Part shown: positions 27,286 through 39,500 of the stretch, piece after piece
How positions within the stretch are numbered: the first letter of the stretch is position 1
Layout: each line of letters starts with the position of its first letter
DNA from: Cucumis sativus
Lineage: Eukaryota; Streptophyta; Magnoliopsida; Cucurbitales; Cucurbitaceae
NCBI RefSeq assembly: GCF_000004075.3
Contig: NC_026659.2
Location: forward strand, 31,018,272-31,082,271
Direction: 5' to 3'
DNA: 64,000 bases
Translations under genes and position numbers: made by a program
Notes under the pieces: generated by a model
The model's database searches: none
Told to the model about the DNA's origin: nothing
Seen by the model: the letters and a program-made list of their open reading frames with translations, nothing else

Positions 27286-28480
27286 TGTGTTATATAGGCT
27301 TATGTTTTACGCTCGATTACTATATTTGCAACTATGTACTACTAGTTTCCTCACCAATAAGTTTGTTTTCTTTCTACAAAATATTGACACAAAAGGAAGT
27401 AAAATAAAAATTCATTTGAGGAAAAATTATAATTTTATTGATGACCTCATAATCCTAGCATTCAAAATTTGTTTTGAAAGCACATTTTTTTCTTTTGTAA
27501 GGATGGTAAGATAATCTCTAAACAATGCAGAAGTAAAATTTATTTTCATAAATTTTGATATATGTTCTTGCCATTTATATTTTTTTTTTGGATGTATTAA
27601 TTTCAAGTCAGGTGGGTGGCAATTAAAGGTTAAGATGGAAACAATAATAATAATAATAATTGCATAGGCCAAACTTGTTTGTTTGGGTTCAAAGTACTAA
27701 TACAATGCCAATGGGCTACATGTCAAGTTTGAGCCTAAAAACTTAGACCAAACATTATTGTTTACACGATTTCTGTATTCTTTGGTAAATAAAATATCTA
27801 AATCCTTTGTTAAATTCTAAAACCTAAAACAATTTTTTAGTTTTAAAAATTTAGGTAGGTTTTTTATAATATTAATAAAATAATAATAACAATAAATCAA
27901 GAAATTTAGAGATAGGAGGAAATCTAATATCTAATGGTAACCATTTCATATTTTATATTTTCACTCTATTTTTTAGAATGATTTGCATCTTTATTAAGTT
28001 TAATTCTTAGCCAAGTTTCAAAAATAAAAAACAAGCTTTTAAAAATACTCTTATTAGTTTTCAAATTTTGGCTCAATTTCTTAACCCGTAGATAAAAGAT
28101 GGATAACAAGAAAGAAATTTGAAAGTTAAAGTAGTGTTTATGCGGTTTATTTTCAAAAATAAAATGTTTACCAAATGAGGTCTAAATGGCTATTAAACAT
28201 GATCTTTAGCTTTTCACACCTCAAAATGGCTATCAAACATGTACTCGGATTGCAAAAACATTTTTGAAAGAGACTTACTGAATCCAAATAAAAATGTGGA
28301 GACCAAAAAGAAAAAAGGCAATCAACAGCTTGTGGATGGTTCTTGTACTCATTTTCCCTCCAACTTTCACCCAAATGAATTGAGATTTATTAAGCCATAA
28401 ACAAAAACAATGACTAATTTCAAAGCATCTACCTGTTCAATTCATAGTTTATTAATAATACATTACTTCAACAGTTTCCT

Positions 28481-28614
28481 GACGCTGAAAAGCCCATAGC
28501 ATAATTTCTAAACTCTTTTTCATGGCATTTTCTGCCACTTCCCTTTCCCTTTCCCTTTCCTTTTCCCCACCAAATCATACACAAAAATCAACAATAGGTC
28601 GGTTAACAAAACAG
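28481..28614 (-). other. 3' UTR of the lipase gene, with pyrimidine repeat
   Basis: On the plus strand a 'tttccc' hexamer repeat at about 28539-28567 lies just beyond the stop codon of the minus-strand lipase. No open frame is present. Confidence 0.5.
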
Positions 28615-31600
28615 TTACTTGCAGCGCTCGTCCAGCCAAGTGATGATGTCGTTAAATACCTCGAGTATCACTTCATCTGGTTCACCTTCTAAAAGAGAAT
28701 GGTATGCATCTTTGTAAAGTTTTATTTTCTTATCTGAACTGCTTGCTTTCTCGTACAACACCTTGCTCACAGATGGGTCGGTTACGGTATCAGCCTCCCC
28801 GTGCAGGATCAATAATGGTAGGGAAATCTAGAAGACATCTCAATAAACTGAATTGTTCACGAAATTGTGTTTTATATACTTGAATTTGCAATAAAATCCA
28901 GAATTAGATTCTTAAATGAAAATAAGAAATTGTGTTGCATTCAGTAATTGAACAGTCTTTTTCCAACAAGAGACCAACATTTTCATTCCTTAAGGTGATT
29001 CAAAGTTTATATTTGTAGTAGTGAGTGGAAGAGAGTGGAAGTCTCTCTATTTGACACGAAAAGTTAAAAGAGGCATGTCATAAACAAGCAAAACCATCCA
29101 TAAAATCATATGAGATGATTTTACTGAACTGTGGTGGAGCAAAAGAAGAATATTTCATTCCTTAAGGTGATACAAAGTTTATATTTGTAGTAGTGATACT
29201 TCACTACTACATTAATTGTTGTTTCTACTTTGAGCTATTAGTCTCATATCTTTATCTTAATGAAGAGGCTTGTTTCTTGTTCAAAAAAAAAAAAAAAAAA
29301 ATCCAAATCTGTAGCTCCCATACATCAAGAAGATACGGATAAAAAATGAATGCCATGAAGATTACATAAAACTATTAGGCAGTAAACTTCAGAAATCGCT
29401 ACTTTTAAGATATTGGGCATAAACTTAAGCAGAGAACTCTCAAGTTCTTTTGCATCATCCTTCAGGTAGGTCATTTGATCAATTTTATTCTAGAATGTTA
29501 GGCCATTCATTCCTTTGGTTAATGCACTAGATTGCACATCCTTGCACCTTAAAAAGGGTTATGTTGTACTGCTTTCTTTAATATCTTGTGTAACCTTTGG
29601 TACTCTGCCTCCATGTTATTTCTCCACATTATGGAAGAATAAATTTGCGAAAGGTTAAATTCTGTGTGGCAAGGTCTTTCATGGGGTGTTATGGATTGGA
29701 TTTAGAAGCATTCTTCCATCTTTTTGGAGGATTCAATGGTGTATTCCCAACGGGGAGGTATCTGAAGACTAGGACCATTTGATCTGGAGTTTCTAGTCTT
29801 TCTTTCTTTCTTTTTTTTCAAACAAGAAGACGACAGTCTTCATTGGAGAATCCTGATTTGGTTCCTCTTGGGCTGCTTTGTTTCTAGGTCCCTTTTTTTC
29901 TGGCCAATGTTAGTCTCTTGTATCATTTCATTTATATGAATAAATTCCTCATTTTTTTAATCAAAATAAATAAATGAATCCCTTGGACCCCCTCCATTTG
30001 TAATTCTGTTTCATGAACATTGTATCTTATCCATATAATCTTTTGTGGAAAACTACATAATTCTAGAAGATTATTTAGGGGTGTTCGGACCAAGGAGTTA
30101 TAAGAGAGGGAATAAGGAAGTGTGGAATTGTGAACTCCACTCTTTGTTTGAACTTTGACTCAAGGAGTTCGTGGAGTTCATGGGTAAAAACCATCGATTT
30201 TATATCTTATCAACTCCCTCCTTATAGAATTATATTAAAATAGTAACTTCCATTCTAAAACAGCTTCCAGCTTGCAAGATACTGTACAAATTTAATTATA
30301 TCGCATGACTGAGGTGTTAGACCACCCATCATACACCAATATAGTAGGAGAAGGAATAGGAAAGAGAAGAAGGAGGGGAAGTTGGTTATGTAACCAACTG
30401 CAGGTGGGGACCACAGGTGAGTGGAGCGTCGACGCACGATTCGCTGAGAGGGGACCACGATGAGGGGAGTGAGGGAGCGAATATAAATAAAGAAGAGAAG
30501 GAAAGGAAGAGGTAGGTTTTTAGTTGTCAAGAGTCCTACTGTTTTATTCTTGAAAGATAGGATAGCAGGAGAGGGAGAGGGAGCCGTCGACTGAGAGCAT
30601 TCTGTACTACTTATTTTCTGCCATTTTCATCTTAATACTATCGCATATATTTCATCCTTCTATATTAAGAGTTGGAACAGTTAAGATCCATCATGAGGCT
30701 TAAGCATATTTACTGGCCTTGCGTGCAGACACATATATACACCTTCCTTCCATTAACCCACACCAATACAAGCCTTGCAGCATTACATGCCTGATCATTA
30801 TAACTTTTAGGAAATGAATGTGTCAATAGTTAGAGTTTACTATTTTAAAGTTTCAATAGAAAACAGGAAGAAAGATTATGAGGAGCATCTGAAATCTATG
30901 TTTAAACAAGAAAATGAAAAACAAAATGTGCGGTGAAGACCAGTGGTGCAAAATATGATAGCAAGAAAACATATCATAATTAAAAGGTTGTGAGCATTGC
31001 TTACTTCTTTCAATCTGCGCTCTATTTCTTGCGTGGTTTTTAACATCTCTACTGCAGTCTGCAAGCGCGGTTTATCTTTGTATGCAATAACATTATATGC
31101 TGTCTGCATCCATAGAAATGTGACAAAAAAAACAATAATAAATATATCTACTAATAAAAATTTCACTTAGAAAATGGAACGAATAGCTCTATATGAACTT
31201 CTAGGGGGTTTTTGGGACTGAGTTATGTTATGAAGTTTAGAGTTAATATATTGATAAATATGCAAAATAGAGGAGGAGAAAAAGATGGGTTTCTCGATCA
31301 ACGTGCAAGCTTCAATATTGTTAACAATTGAAGTTGAGATATTTCAAACCAACTTATGAAGTTGGTAGACCAAACACCCCAAAGAAATCCCCCAGTGAAC
31401 AAACATGCATTTCATTCCATAAATGAAATTTGATTAATGTTTTCTCATCAACAAAAAAATGCATTTGTTATTTTTAATAGCACCATTTTGTTCAAATAAG
31501 CATTATGCTGAAGTGGCATACCAGTTCTCTATACTTCAAGTCCCTAAAAGCTACCTCAGCCAAATCTTTCTGTGGAACCAACTTGTACTTTGGAAGGAAT

Positions 31601-34162
31601 TTAGAGACTCCGATCAATACTTGTGCAACTGCCCATGGTGGAACCATATCATCTGCAATCTAGAAAGGACTTTTGAGTTCATTGGAGTCCTAACCAACAA
31701 AGAAAGTATTCTAAAAAGTATTTTCAGAGAGGTACCTTGCACATTGGCGCAACAAGAACTGCACCACTCCATGATCGAGGTTGTTTTAGATGTACCTTGA
31801 GAGACACAGCTCCCCCCAAAGACTGCCCAAAGAGAAAGCTTGGGAGAGCACTAAACGCCGGGTTCTCTGCCCTTGGAATCAAGTAAATAGATTTCAAATA
31901 AAGGATTGTCATTGAAAAACTCTTTTATTTTCTTTAATGAATTCTGTTGAGACATAAGTAACATAAAACAAATATTTTACTGAGGCAATACCTTAAAAAA
32001 GTATTTTCCACAAAAACAAATTTGTTATTTTTAAAAATTAAGAACTTTTTTTAAAAAAATAAAAATAAAAACCTTGGAGGATATGTTGGATCCTTTTTTT
32101 AAATCTAGGCAGCAGGAGAAACAAATATAATTTTGACTTAAAGGATGAAGCAAAATATCATTCCTTTAAGATTCATCCCAAGGAAGTTTCACATCTTCCT
32201 AACTACTATAAACATTTTCAGATTAGCCGACAACAAAATTTGGTACGCTAACGCACCTTTCACTTTGGAGTAACGTTCAATGACGTCATCTACAATTCTG
32301 TCAAAGCTTGGTATAAAACCATGGAGACCTTCTGAAAGACCAAATCCTGGATAATCCATAGAAAATACACCATATCCTGACAATGCTAACTTTCTTGCAA
32401 TTCCTGAAACACAGCACCGAAAAAACAAATCAATATCTATTATGGTATACAAAATTTCAAACTAGGCCATTTCTACTACTTGACAGAAGCCACATGCCTT
32501 CAAAGAAAAATGTGCAGGTGTCTCCATAACCATGACAATAATACACCATTGCTTTAGGACGGACAGTCTCTGGAATCCAACATTTTGAGAATATACTCAG
32601 TCCTCTGGAGTTGACTTCATATGTCTGTTCCAAAAAGATTGATCGTCTTAGGTTGAAAACATCAAAACAAGATTGCATAGACTTCCAAAGAAGTACAGAA
32701 GGGTGTTAAAACTCTCAAATTCATAACTCGTTTAACAGAGCAGCTTTGAAAAAGAGTTTAGTATCTTAGCAAAGCACATAATTCTTGGTATTGCAGTTGA
32801 CTTCTCTTCCACAGCCAAATGAATCGCATTACAACTATCTATTTATATATTTGGAAGAACACCCCAAAAGACACAACAATTAAGATTTCGAAATCTTTTA
32901 ACTACTCAAGAACGTATCTAATTCAGATACACCTGACTTTCATTTTCAACCTTCAATCTGACACGAGAGTTCCTCCTCCCTCCACCCCTTCAAAAGAAAG
33001 AACAGTTTTTATGACTTGCTAGGGTGGATGCTATATTGTGGGTGATTAGGGAAGAATGGAATAGCCAGAGGGTTTAAGCTTAGAGAGATGAAGAGGGATT
33101 CTCGCGATGTTTGGTCCTTTGTTGGATTCTACATTTCCACTCGGGCTTATGGGGCTATTTTCAAATATAGCAAAATGATCCAAAATATAGCAAGATATCG
33201 CCGTTTATATACGATGAACCGTAATAGACCAAGACACAAATAGTAGTTTATCTTGATCTAGATAGATGGTGATATTTTGTTATATTTGTAAATATTTTCA
33301 GAAGTTTTGTCATTTAAAATAATTTCTCTATTCAATACCCTCTATTCTGTACAGTTTGAGTCTCTATCTCTATAGGGATTCCTTGTTTTTTATGCTTGAT
33401 TTTTTGTATGCCCTTGTTTTCTTCCGATTTTCTCTCCATGAAAATCAATACTTCAATCATCTAGACAAGTTCAGATTTCGCAAATTGTGCAAAATGATAA
33501 ACAAATTAAACAAGAAAAAGAAGAAGCATTCAATTTTCAGATATTACCTCTTCCGTCTTAAATCCGTCGCTTGGTGTCTGAAATCGAAAAACGATAAAAG
33601 TCATTGAAATCCAATCGAAAATGCAATTCCCATAAACTAAAAAAGAAGACAAATAACACAACATATGAAATCATCCAAAATCGACAAACACATTAGTAAC
33701 GTGCACGAACACGAATCCAATAAAGAATAAAAAAAGCCCAAATACCTTGAACAGAATATGATCAACTCCCAGCTGAATTCTTTTAAACGCCTCCCGCGCA
33801 CGGCGTCTAGCGGCCACACCATCCATATTAGCATCAAGCAACTTCAGCAACTCATCATCGACACCTTGTAATTTCTTCCTCGGCGGCATTATCACCTTCC
33901 TTAAGCTCCTCTTTCCTCTCAAACCTCCCTTATCGATGTACTCTACACCATTTCAGAAAGAACCTGTCAAAATCCGAAATTCATTACAGAAATAAAATAA
34001 AACCAATAAAAAAATAAAACCATCTAAATGGTCTTGAAATCTACCTGAGCGGGGATTGGAAAGTGGTGTTCTAGCTATCTTGGGTAGGTTGTTTGTGGCG
34101 AGAAAAGTAGTGGGAAAATGGTGGCAACGGCATCTAAGAAGTTCTGAGGATCTGAATGCCAT
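28615..34162 (-). CDS. Monoacylglycerol lipase/caffeoylshikimate esterase-like alpha/beta hydrolase
   Basis: Nine exons on the minus strand join in phase: 34162-34045, 33942-33746, 33577-33548, 32624-32498, 32403-32257, 31866-31736, 31659-31522, 31103-31005 and 28827-28615. The product is 399 residues. Family members hydrolyse monoacylglycerols or, in the lignin pathway, caffeoyl shikimate. The sequence shows the oxyanion HGYG (146-149), nucleophile elbow GQSLG with Ser222, Asp342 in HGEAD and His372 in YHSLLEGEPDE, a complete triad. DYPGFGLSEGLHG and FRDLKYRELTAYN are also family-like. The first ~55 residues are Ser/Arg-rich with few acids, which suggests a plastid transit peptide (inference). 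The intron after exon 4 begins GC instead of GT. Substrate cannot be settled from sequence alone. Confidence 0.9.
28981..29196. repeat. Pair of 44-bp direct repeats
   Basis: 'tttcattccttaaggtgat' begins both 28981-29024 and 29153-29196. The 44-bp copies differ at one position only and are separated by 128 bp. Confidence 0.85.
29220..29301 (+). mobile_element. LINE-like 3' tail with poly-A
   Basis: 'ttaatgaagaggcttg' and 'tttcttgttc' lead directly into a 19-base A run (29283-29301). The same tail motif occurs at 800-860 in the SWEETIE intron. This is the form expected at the 3' end of a non-LTR retrotransposon, probably severely 5'-truncated. Confidence 0.6.
29440..29960 (+). mobile_element. 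Degenerate LINE-like remnant
   Basis: A short frame (29597-29782) includes 'LRKVKFCVARSF' and, in another frame, 'LPSFWRIQW'. These are faintly reminiscent of the zinc-binding reverse transcriptase tail of plant LINEs. The 3' part, 'ttagtctcttgtatcatttc', resembles the other LINE-like tails. Evidence is weak. Confidence 0.35.
31202..31384. mobile_element. Family C hAT-like MITE in lipase intron
   Basis: It starts 'gggggtttttgggactgag' and ends 'gttggtagaccaaacacccc', so the termini are imperfect inverted repeats. The internal 'gggtttctcgatcaac' and 'atgaagttggtag' blocks are shared with the element at 55.7 kb. It sits in the intron between exons 7 and 8. Confidence 0.6.
33150..33330. repeat. 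Family A MITE-like repeat, copy 6
   Basis: It begins 'caaatatagcaaaatgatcc' and closes with 'gatattttgttatatttg' and 'taaatattttcag', the complementary end. The centre has 'gaaccgtaatagaccaag' and 'gatctagatagatgg'. It lies in the intron between exons 3 and 4 of the lipase gene. Confidence 0.6.
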
Positions 34163-34524
34163 GTGGAGTTGACATGATTAGCTTTCGGAGAAATGTTTAA
34201 CAATAATCAAAGATAAAGTCAGAGATCTTACTTTTACCCGTTGATTTTGATTTTGATTTTGCTTTACTCTCTATTATTTCATGAAGTTTCCTCTCCGCCA
34301 TACGTTTATATTCGCTCTCAATTTCGAGTTATTTAAATATCAGGTTTAAATCAATTTTTCGTCCATAAGTTCTGTTCTTTTCAAATAAAAAGAAAAAAAG
34401 AAAAAGACTTACTTTAGTTCATTCCATTCGAATTTTGTTAAAAATTCAACCAAAGGAGGATGTGATTTTTATACTTTTATTATTATATTCTACATTCTTT
34501 TTATTAATAAATAATAATAAAAAT

Positions 34525-34685
34525 TTAAAAAATATTAGATTTTACAAAATATTTATAACTTATAGTAAATTCTATAAGTGATAGTCGTTGATATGCTCGG
34601 TGGCATGAAACTGTCTGTAATAGAATCTAAAATCTTGTTATAACTTTTAAATATTTTAATTTATTTTGTTATTTTAAAAAATGTC
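34525..34685. repeat. Family A MITE-like repeat, copy 7
   Basis: The elements 'attttacaaaatatttataac' (compressed) and 'tataacttttaaatatttta' flank 'ctataagtgatagtcg' and 'gtaatagaatctaaaatc', giving the same layout as the other copies. Confidence 0.5.
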
Positions 34686-34686
34686 T

Positions 34687-34825
34687 AATCTTTTGTGTCA
34701 ACAAAAAAACATAATCGCTTAAGTCAAATAAATCTAAATTTAAAACTCTTTAAAAATAAATATCTTTTGTGTCAACAAAAAAATCTAATCGTTTAAGTCA
34801 AATAAATCTAAATTTAAAATTCCTC
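34687..34825. repeat. Tandem duplication, 75-bp period
   Basis: 'atcttttgtgtcaacaaaaa' begins at 34687 and again at 34762. Both units continue through 'aagtcaaataaatctaaatt'. A few substitutions separate the copies. Confidence 0.8.
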
Positions 34826-35954
34826 ACATATCATACAAAATTACATGTAAATATTTCCTATCACCAAACTGAAAAATAAAAAATCTTGAATTGATAGTCT
34901 AGTCATTCATATCAAGATCTTCATCAATCCTATCTATATTTAAAATGGTTTTTTATTTCTATTGTGAACTCTAAACTATTTAAATTTTTAAAAATGTTTC
35001 ACTACAATAAGTAGTACATCATCATTTATATACTCGGATAGATTGAATCTAAATTTTGTAATGTGTTTTATTTGGCAATACTTTGAATATAAACTATAAT
35101 TATTATATTTGCAACTACCTTAATGTGTGAATTAAGTGGATTGCTAAACAAACCTTTGAAATTTAAACATTTGTATTGGATCAATTATGAAATATTTGAC
35201 TAAACCACATATTAATGAGATTGATTGTTGAGTTGAGCAGGGTGTTAAAACCTACAAAATTAGTCCAGAAAAATTAGGTCGATAGTAATTTAGATGATCT
35301 GAAAATTTAGAATGTAAGTATAAATCATGATAATAAAATATATAGTTTATTGTTTAGAAATTAAACTAATAGCTTATTGTTTAGAAAAAAAATTAAACTC
35401 ACTTGTCAACTAAAATAGGTTTCAATGAGGCAAATGTTTGATCTTCTTACTCATTACCCAAACACTTATTTATATACTCGTTCAAAAACCCACGACACAA
35501 AATATTAGTTCAAGATGTTAATCATCTTAAGTAACCTTAAAGCCTAATTTTTCTTAGTCGTACCATATGCTTGGTTATTACATCAAGTTGTATTGCTATT
35601 TGTTATTTGTAATTTAAAGTTCTATTAATTGTGCCATTGTGTTTGAGCTTGTATGAAGTTAAATACAAGGAACGTCGATGTATGTAAAGCCTTAAGATGT
35701 GCCCTAAAAAACCCTAACAAATATGTGAAAGCAATACACATAAGTAATTAATGTTTTTTGAAATACCCAAAGTCCATCCACAAACTTAAAGAAACCGTTT
35801 GGATTGAGGAAATTGTGATGGAAATAACATTGATGAAAATTAATGATGCCTAAAACTAATAAATATGAAATTAAGATTATTGGAAATTAAGAATGTTTGT
35901 GTTTAGTTGGGCAAGAAAATGATATTAAGAATGTATAAAAATAAATCAATAATC

Positions 35955-36135
35955 GAGGGACAAACTCGCAGCAAAGTAATTTCCCAAGGTGCCCCGAAAT
36001 TTAAAAAAAAAAAACATAAGGAAAATGTTTTAAAACTCAATGTAAAGTTGCTCCGAGATGCTCCAAGATGAAAAACAGAATGATTTAGATTTTGAAACTC
36101 GAGGCAAAGTTGCTCTGAAATCACCCCAAGTTTGA
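35955..36135. repeat. Degenerate tandem units rich in 'aaagttgctc'
   Basis: Three related units (near 35955, 36033 and 36096) carry 'aaactc...gcaaagt...gc(t/c)cc'. Divergence is high and no function is evident. Confidence 0.4.
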
Positions 36136-36542
36136 GGAAAGGAATCGCAAACCTTTGCTTCTCGACAGGATTGGAAATCCGCCACTTGTGTTGAATAATA
36201 AACCCTGAGAAATATCGAATAGAACAAATTGCCCAAACAATCGAGCAAACAACCAAGAACAAATCAAATAAGAACAAGAAGAAAATAAGCAACACCAAAA
36301 CTCTTTTCTTTAATATAAGGAAACACTCTTTTTTCTTAAGGCTATCTATTCTCTCACACAATCCCTTCAAAATAACAACTTACTCACCAAAAGGGTTCAA
36401 CCATTTCTTCACCACCACAATAATAATAAGAATAGGACCATCATTCAAATTAAGAAGCAATTTTTTCTCAAATTAAATGCTCAAAACTCCCAAGTTTTAA
36501 ACAAATCTAACAATAATATGGAGGGCCTTGGAACTGTTTAAA

Positions 36543-39500
36543 TCACTGTTGATGTGAATCAACAAAAGTTCTGTACAAGAACTTCTGAACAATTGATACA
36601 AACTCGTCTACCTTTTCTTCATGAGGTAGGTGACCACAATGTTTGATCACCTCCAAATGAGATCCTGGTATGGCTTCAGAAAGTTTCACAGCATTCCAAG
36701 AAGGCACGAGGTTGTCGCTATCGCCAGTGATGATAAGAACTGAGACCGGTTACCAAAACAACAGGCTTCATTAGTATAAGATGCCTTCTTAGTTAAGAGC
36801 TTATAGTTACAAATGTATAGACTACTGCACAGGTTAAGCTTATGAAGATAATGAGTTTCACTTTCAACTGTTGATCACTGGTAAGGAAAAAGGAAGAGGA
36901 AAAATCTTCTAATAACTTGTGAAAATGAAATTTTGTAAGAGTGGTGTCTAGACGGTGTGTCTCATTTAAGCATAGAGTTTGAATATTGCAATTTTCCCTT
37001 AATTGTAATGATGTCTAGGGACTAAATTGAAATCAAACTCAAAACTAAAGGACTAAAAGTGAAACATTTGGAAACCTAAGAACCAAGTAAACTAGATTCA
37101 AAAGTTAGAGACCAAAACAGTAATTTTCTCAATCTTTTATGTTTATACGTTTCAAAACTCTCCAATTTAATCATTTGCAATTAATATAGCACATTAGTTT
37201 TTCAGTTATGAGATTATGGATCTTTCATTCATATATAAGCGTGTATTTTGATGGGAGTTTTGTATGATCAATTAAAAATTATTCTCCTTCTCTTGGATAC
37301 AACTTAATATATTTGTTCATCGACTCAATTTTGCACGTGCATTGAAGAACTTTATCTTTCCCTTGTTCTCTATTTTGTGTACATCCCCAACGTATTAACT
37401 CTAAATATCATAAATCAACTCAATACCCCCAAACACCTCTTAAGTTTACTTCATCAATATTATTATCATCCACTAGCAGTTAAGAAGAGAATATAAAGGA
37501 TGATGTGAAGCATGTTCTAGATTGAAAGATTGCAAAATATTTGAATCGCTGATGATGCAAAAACAAGTTCAGGCAACCTACTGTTGGGAGAACAAAAAGT
37601 TCATAGTATTATTTAAACTTACCAGGACAAGAAATTTCATGAAGTCTTTTCGAAAGAGGTGGGGAAGCCCTATCCGTAAGCATTGCTGCAACAAATTCCA
37701 CAAGTGCCTTGTCCCAGTTTTTGGTCCTCAATGGCTGCAAAATTACCATGAGATAGCCTTATCAAATTAAAACGACAAAACGAAAAAGGTGAAAGCTTCA
37801 TTCGATAACCATTTGATTCTTTGTTTTTGAAAGTTGTGTTGGTTTTCTTACAACTTCTTTTAAATAATTTTCATCCAAATCACTGAAATTCATTGCCAAA
37901 TTTAGAAAACAAAAAAAAGTTTTTAATTTTTTTTCTTTTTAAAAGTTTACAATGCTTGGCTTAGATTTTGAAAAATGAAAACATCGTTAAAAGTAATAAC
38001 AAAACAAAGAAATCTTGTGCTTATAAGCTTAATTTTAAAAAGTTCAATAGTTATTGAATGGAACCAAAGAAAATCTACCCAAAATGCATACCTTTGTATA
38101 GCCATGTAAAACATGCTCATTTACTCGAGTAGCATCGTACCAAGCTTTCTTGACAGCAACAATACCAGCTTTATCTATAATCATCCGTACCTGGACACAC
38201 CAGAATGTTTATAAAACTAATATGCCCAGATGCTAATAAAGAAAAGGAATTGAGCATGAAGAATCTTTAGCAAATAACGATAAGAAACACTTTACCAACG
38301 TTAGAATCAAGGTTGAACGAAGAAAAGCTGACAGAACTTTTATGTACAAGAAATCAACAGCTTCGAAAATTCTTTTCATCATCTGCATTATTGACTGCAC
38401 AATGAACTTAGCTGCCGCTGACAGAATGTTGAACAGCTGAATTACTGGATTCCCTACAACATTTGAATCAGAGACATTCTTCTCTTGGACCAGATTGTCC
38501 CGGGGCAATCTACCTCCTAAAGGAGCTACAATTGCTGGGGCAACAAGGATTAAAGCAGCAACACTTTGTGGATCTTGGAAATATGAATTTACTGCCACAA
38601 GCGAACCTGCTGAGTGCCTAGGATGATAACAATTTCCATTATTGGTTACAAAGATCTCAACATTCAGAAAGATATGCAAATCTTCCATAGTTTGTAATTC
38701 ACGAATAGGTTTCAAAACTTCCTTCCAGCTTGGTTTCATCAAGAGTATTCTAACTGATATCCAAGATAATTTATATTAGCTCCTATGGTTAAGAGTAATA
38801 AATCTTAAAAAGTTGAAAGCTTAAATAGGCAGGCATCGAGTTATATGATGGAATCCACTATCCAATAGGTGTCATTAGTACTATGCCAAAAATGGAGAAT
38901 CGGTAGGATAGATCAATGAAATTCATGGGTTCCCACCAGATGCATCCCAAAGAAGTAAAGATAAATATATCATATATGCATACCCAACTAATATTGCCTT
39001 TTCAGCTCCTAAGAAACCGATGAAATACAGAGTAGCGAGGACTGAAAACGCCATGCTGTATGGATTTAGAGGTTTTCTATCCTTCGTACCAGCAGAAGAA
39101 TTCCACAAATAATCCACTCTTGATGTCAATCCAAAGGCTGGTCGATCAAATGCCAGAACTTTGGAACCAGTGATATCAGCTAAAGGCTTCATCACCAAAT
39201 TCCATGAGAAAACAGAAGCTCCAAAGCCATGCAAGAGAATCATAGGAAGACCAATCTTCTTGGTTCGATGAGGAGTTGAAGTTATTGGCAGAGATGGTGG
39301 ATCAGACGTCAACGTTGGAGTTCGAGTCTGAGATAAGGAGTCCCCTTGTAGTTCTGGATCATAAACTTTGTAATGTACTTCCAAATCATTAAACTTACAG
39401 AAGCAGCTATCAGGATCAGCCAAACTTATAGGCTCCAACAATTCTTCTTGATCTATACCAGCTATTTTCCTCCTCTTTTTAGCTTTGGAGTCATACACTT

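Larger units (their letters stand above)
12416..28480. other. 16-kb gene-free AT-rich interval between convergent genes
   Basis: After about 360 bp of CYP735A 3' UTR, I see no gene. Every ORF here is short, with biased low-complexity composition. The interval holds microsatellites (17.94, 25.92, 26.18 and 26.48 kb), repeat copies (15.33, 21.9, 24.64 and 27.1 kb), a 26-bp tandem duplication (14.08 kb), a relatively GC-rich patch (13.54-13.99 kb) and poly-A/T tracts. Scattered tRNA-like patches such as 'cttagctcaactgacacttg' near 24.91 kb are too degenerate to call. Confidence 0.75.
28828..31004 (-). other. Large last intron of the lipase gene, with retroelement debris
   Basis: This 2.2-kb intron is far larger than its neighbours. 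It contains a 44-bp direct repeat (28981-29024 and 29153-29196), a LINE-like 3' tail with A run at 29220-29301, and a second degenerate LINE-like stretch at about 29440-29960. There is also a half element at about 30075-30250 that starts 'ggggtgttcggacc'. Confidence 0.6.
34163..36542. other. Intergenic spacer between two minus-strand hydrolase genes
   Basis: The right-hand edge is 3' UTR of the 36.5-40.7 kb gene, and the left edge is promoter and leader of the lipase. It contains a family A repeat (34.53-34.69 kb), a 75-bp tandem duplication (34.69-34.83 kb) and a degenerate ~65-bp period patch (35.95-36.13 kb). The long antisense frame at 35.9-36.37 kb has no coding character. Confidence 0.65.

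Noticed and set aside
30255..30530. 91-codon minus-strand ORF in the lipase's last intron
   Set aside because: No family resemblance and no splice support; it lies in repeat-rich intron sequence.
35903..36370. 155-codon minus-strand ORF
   Set aside because: The composition is biased (Phe/Leu/Ser), it covers a degenerate tandem patch, and no domain is recognisable.
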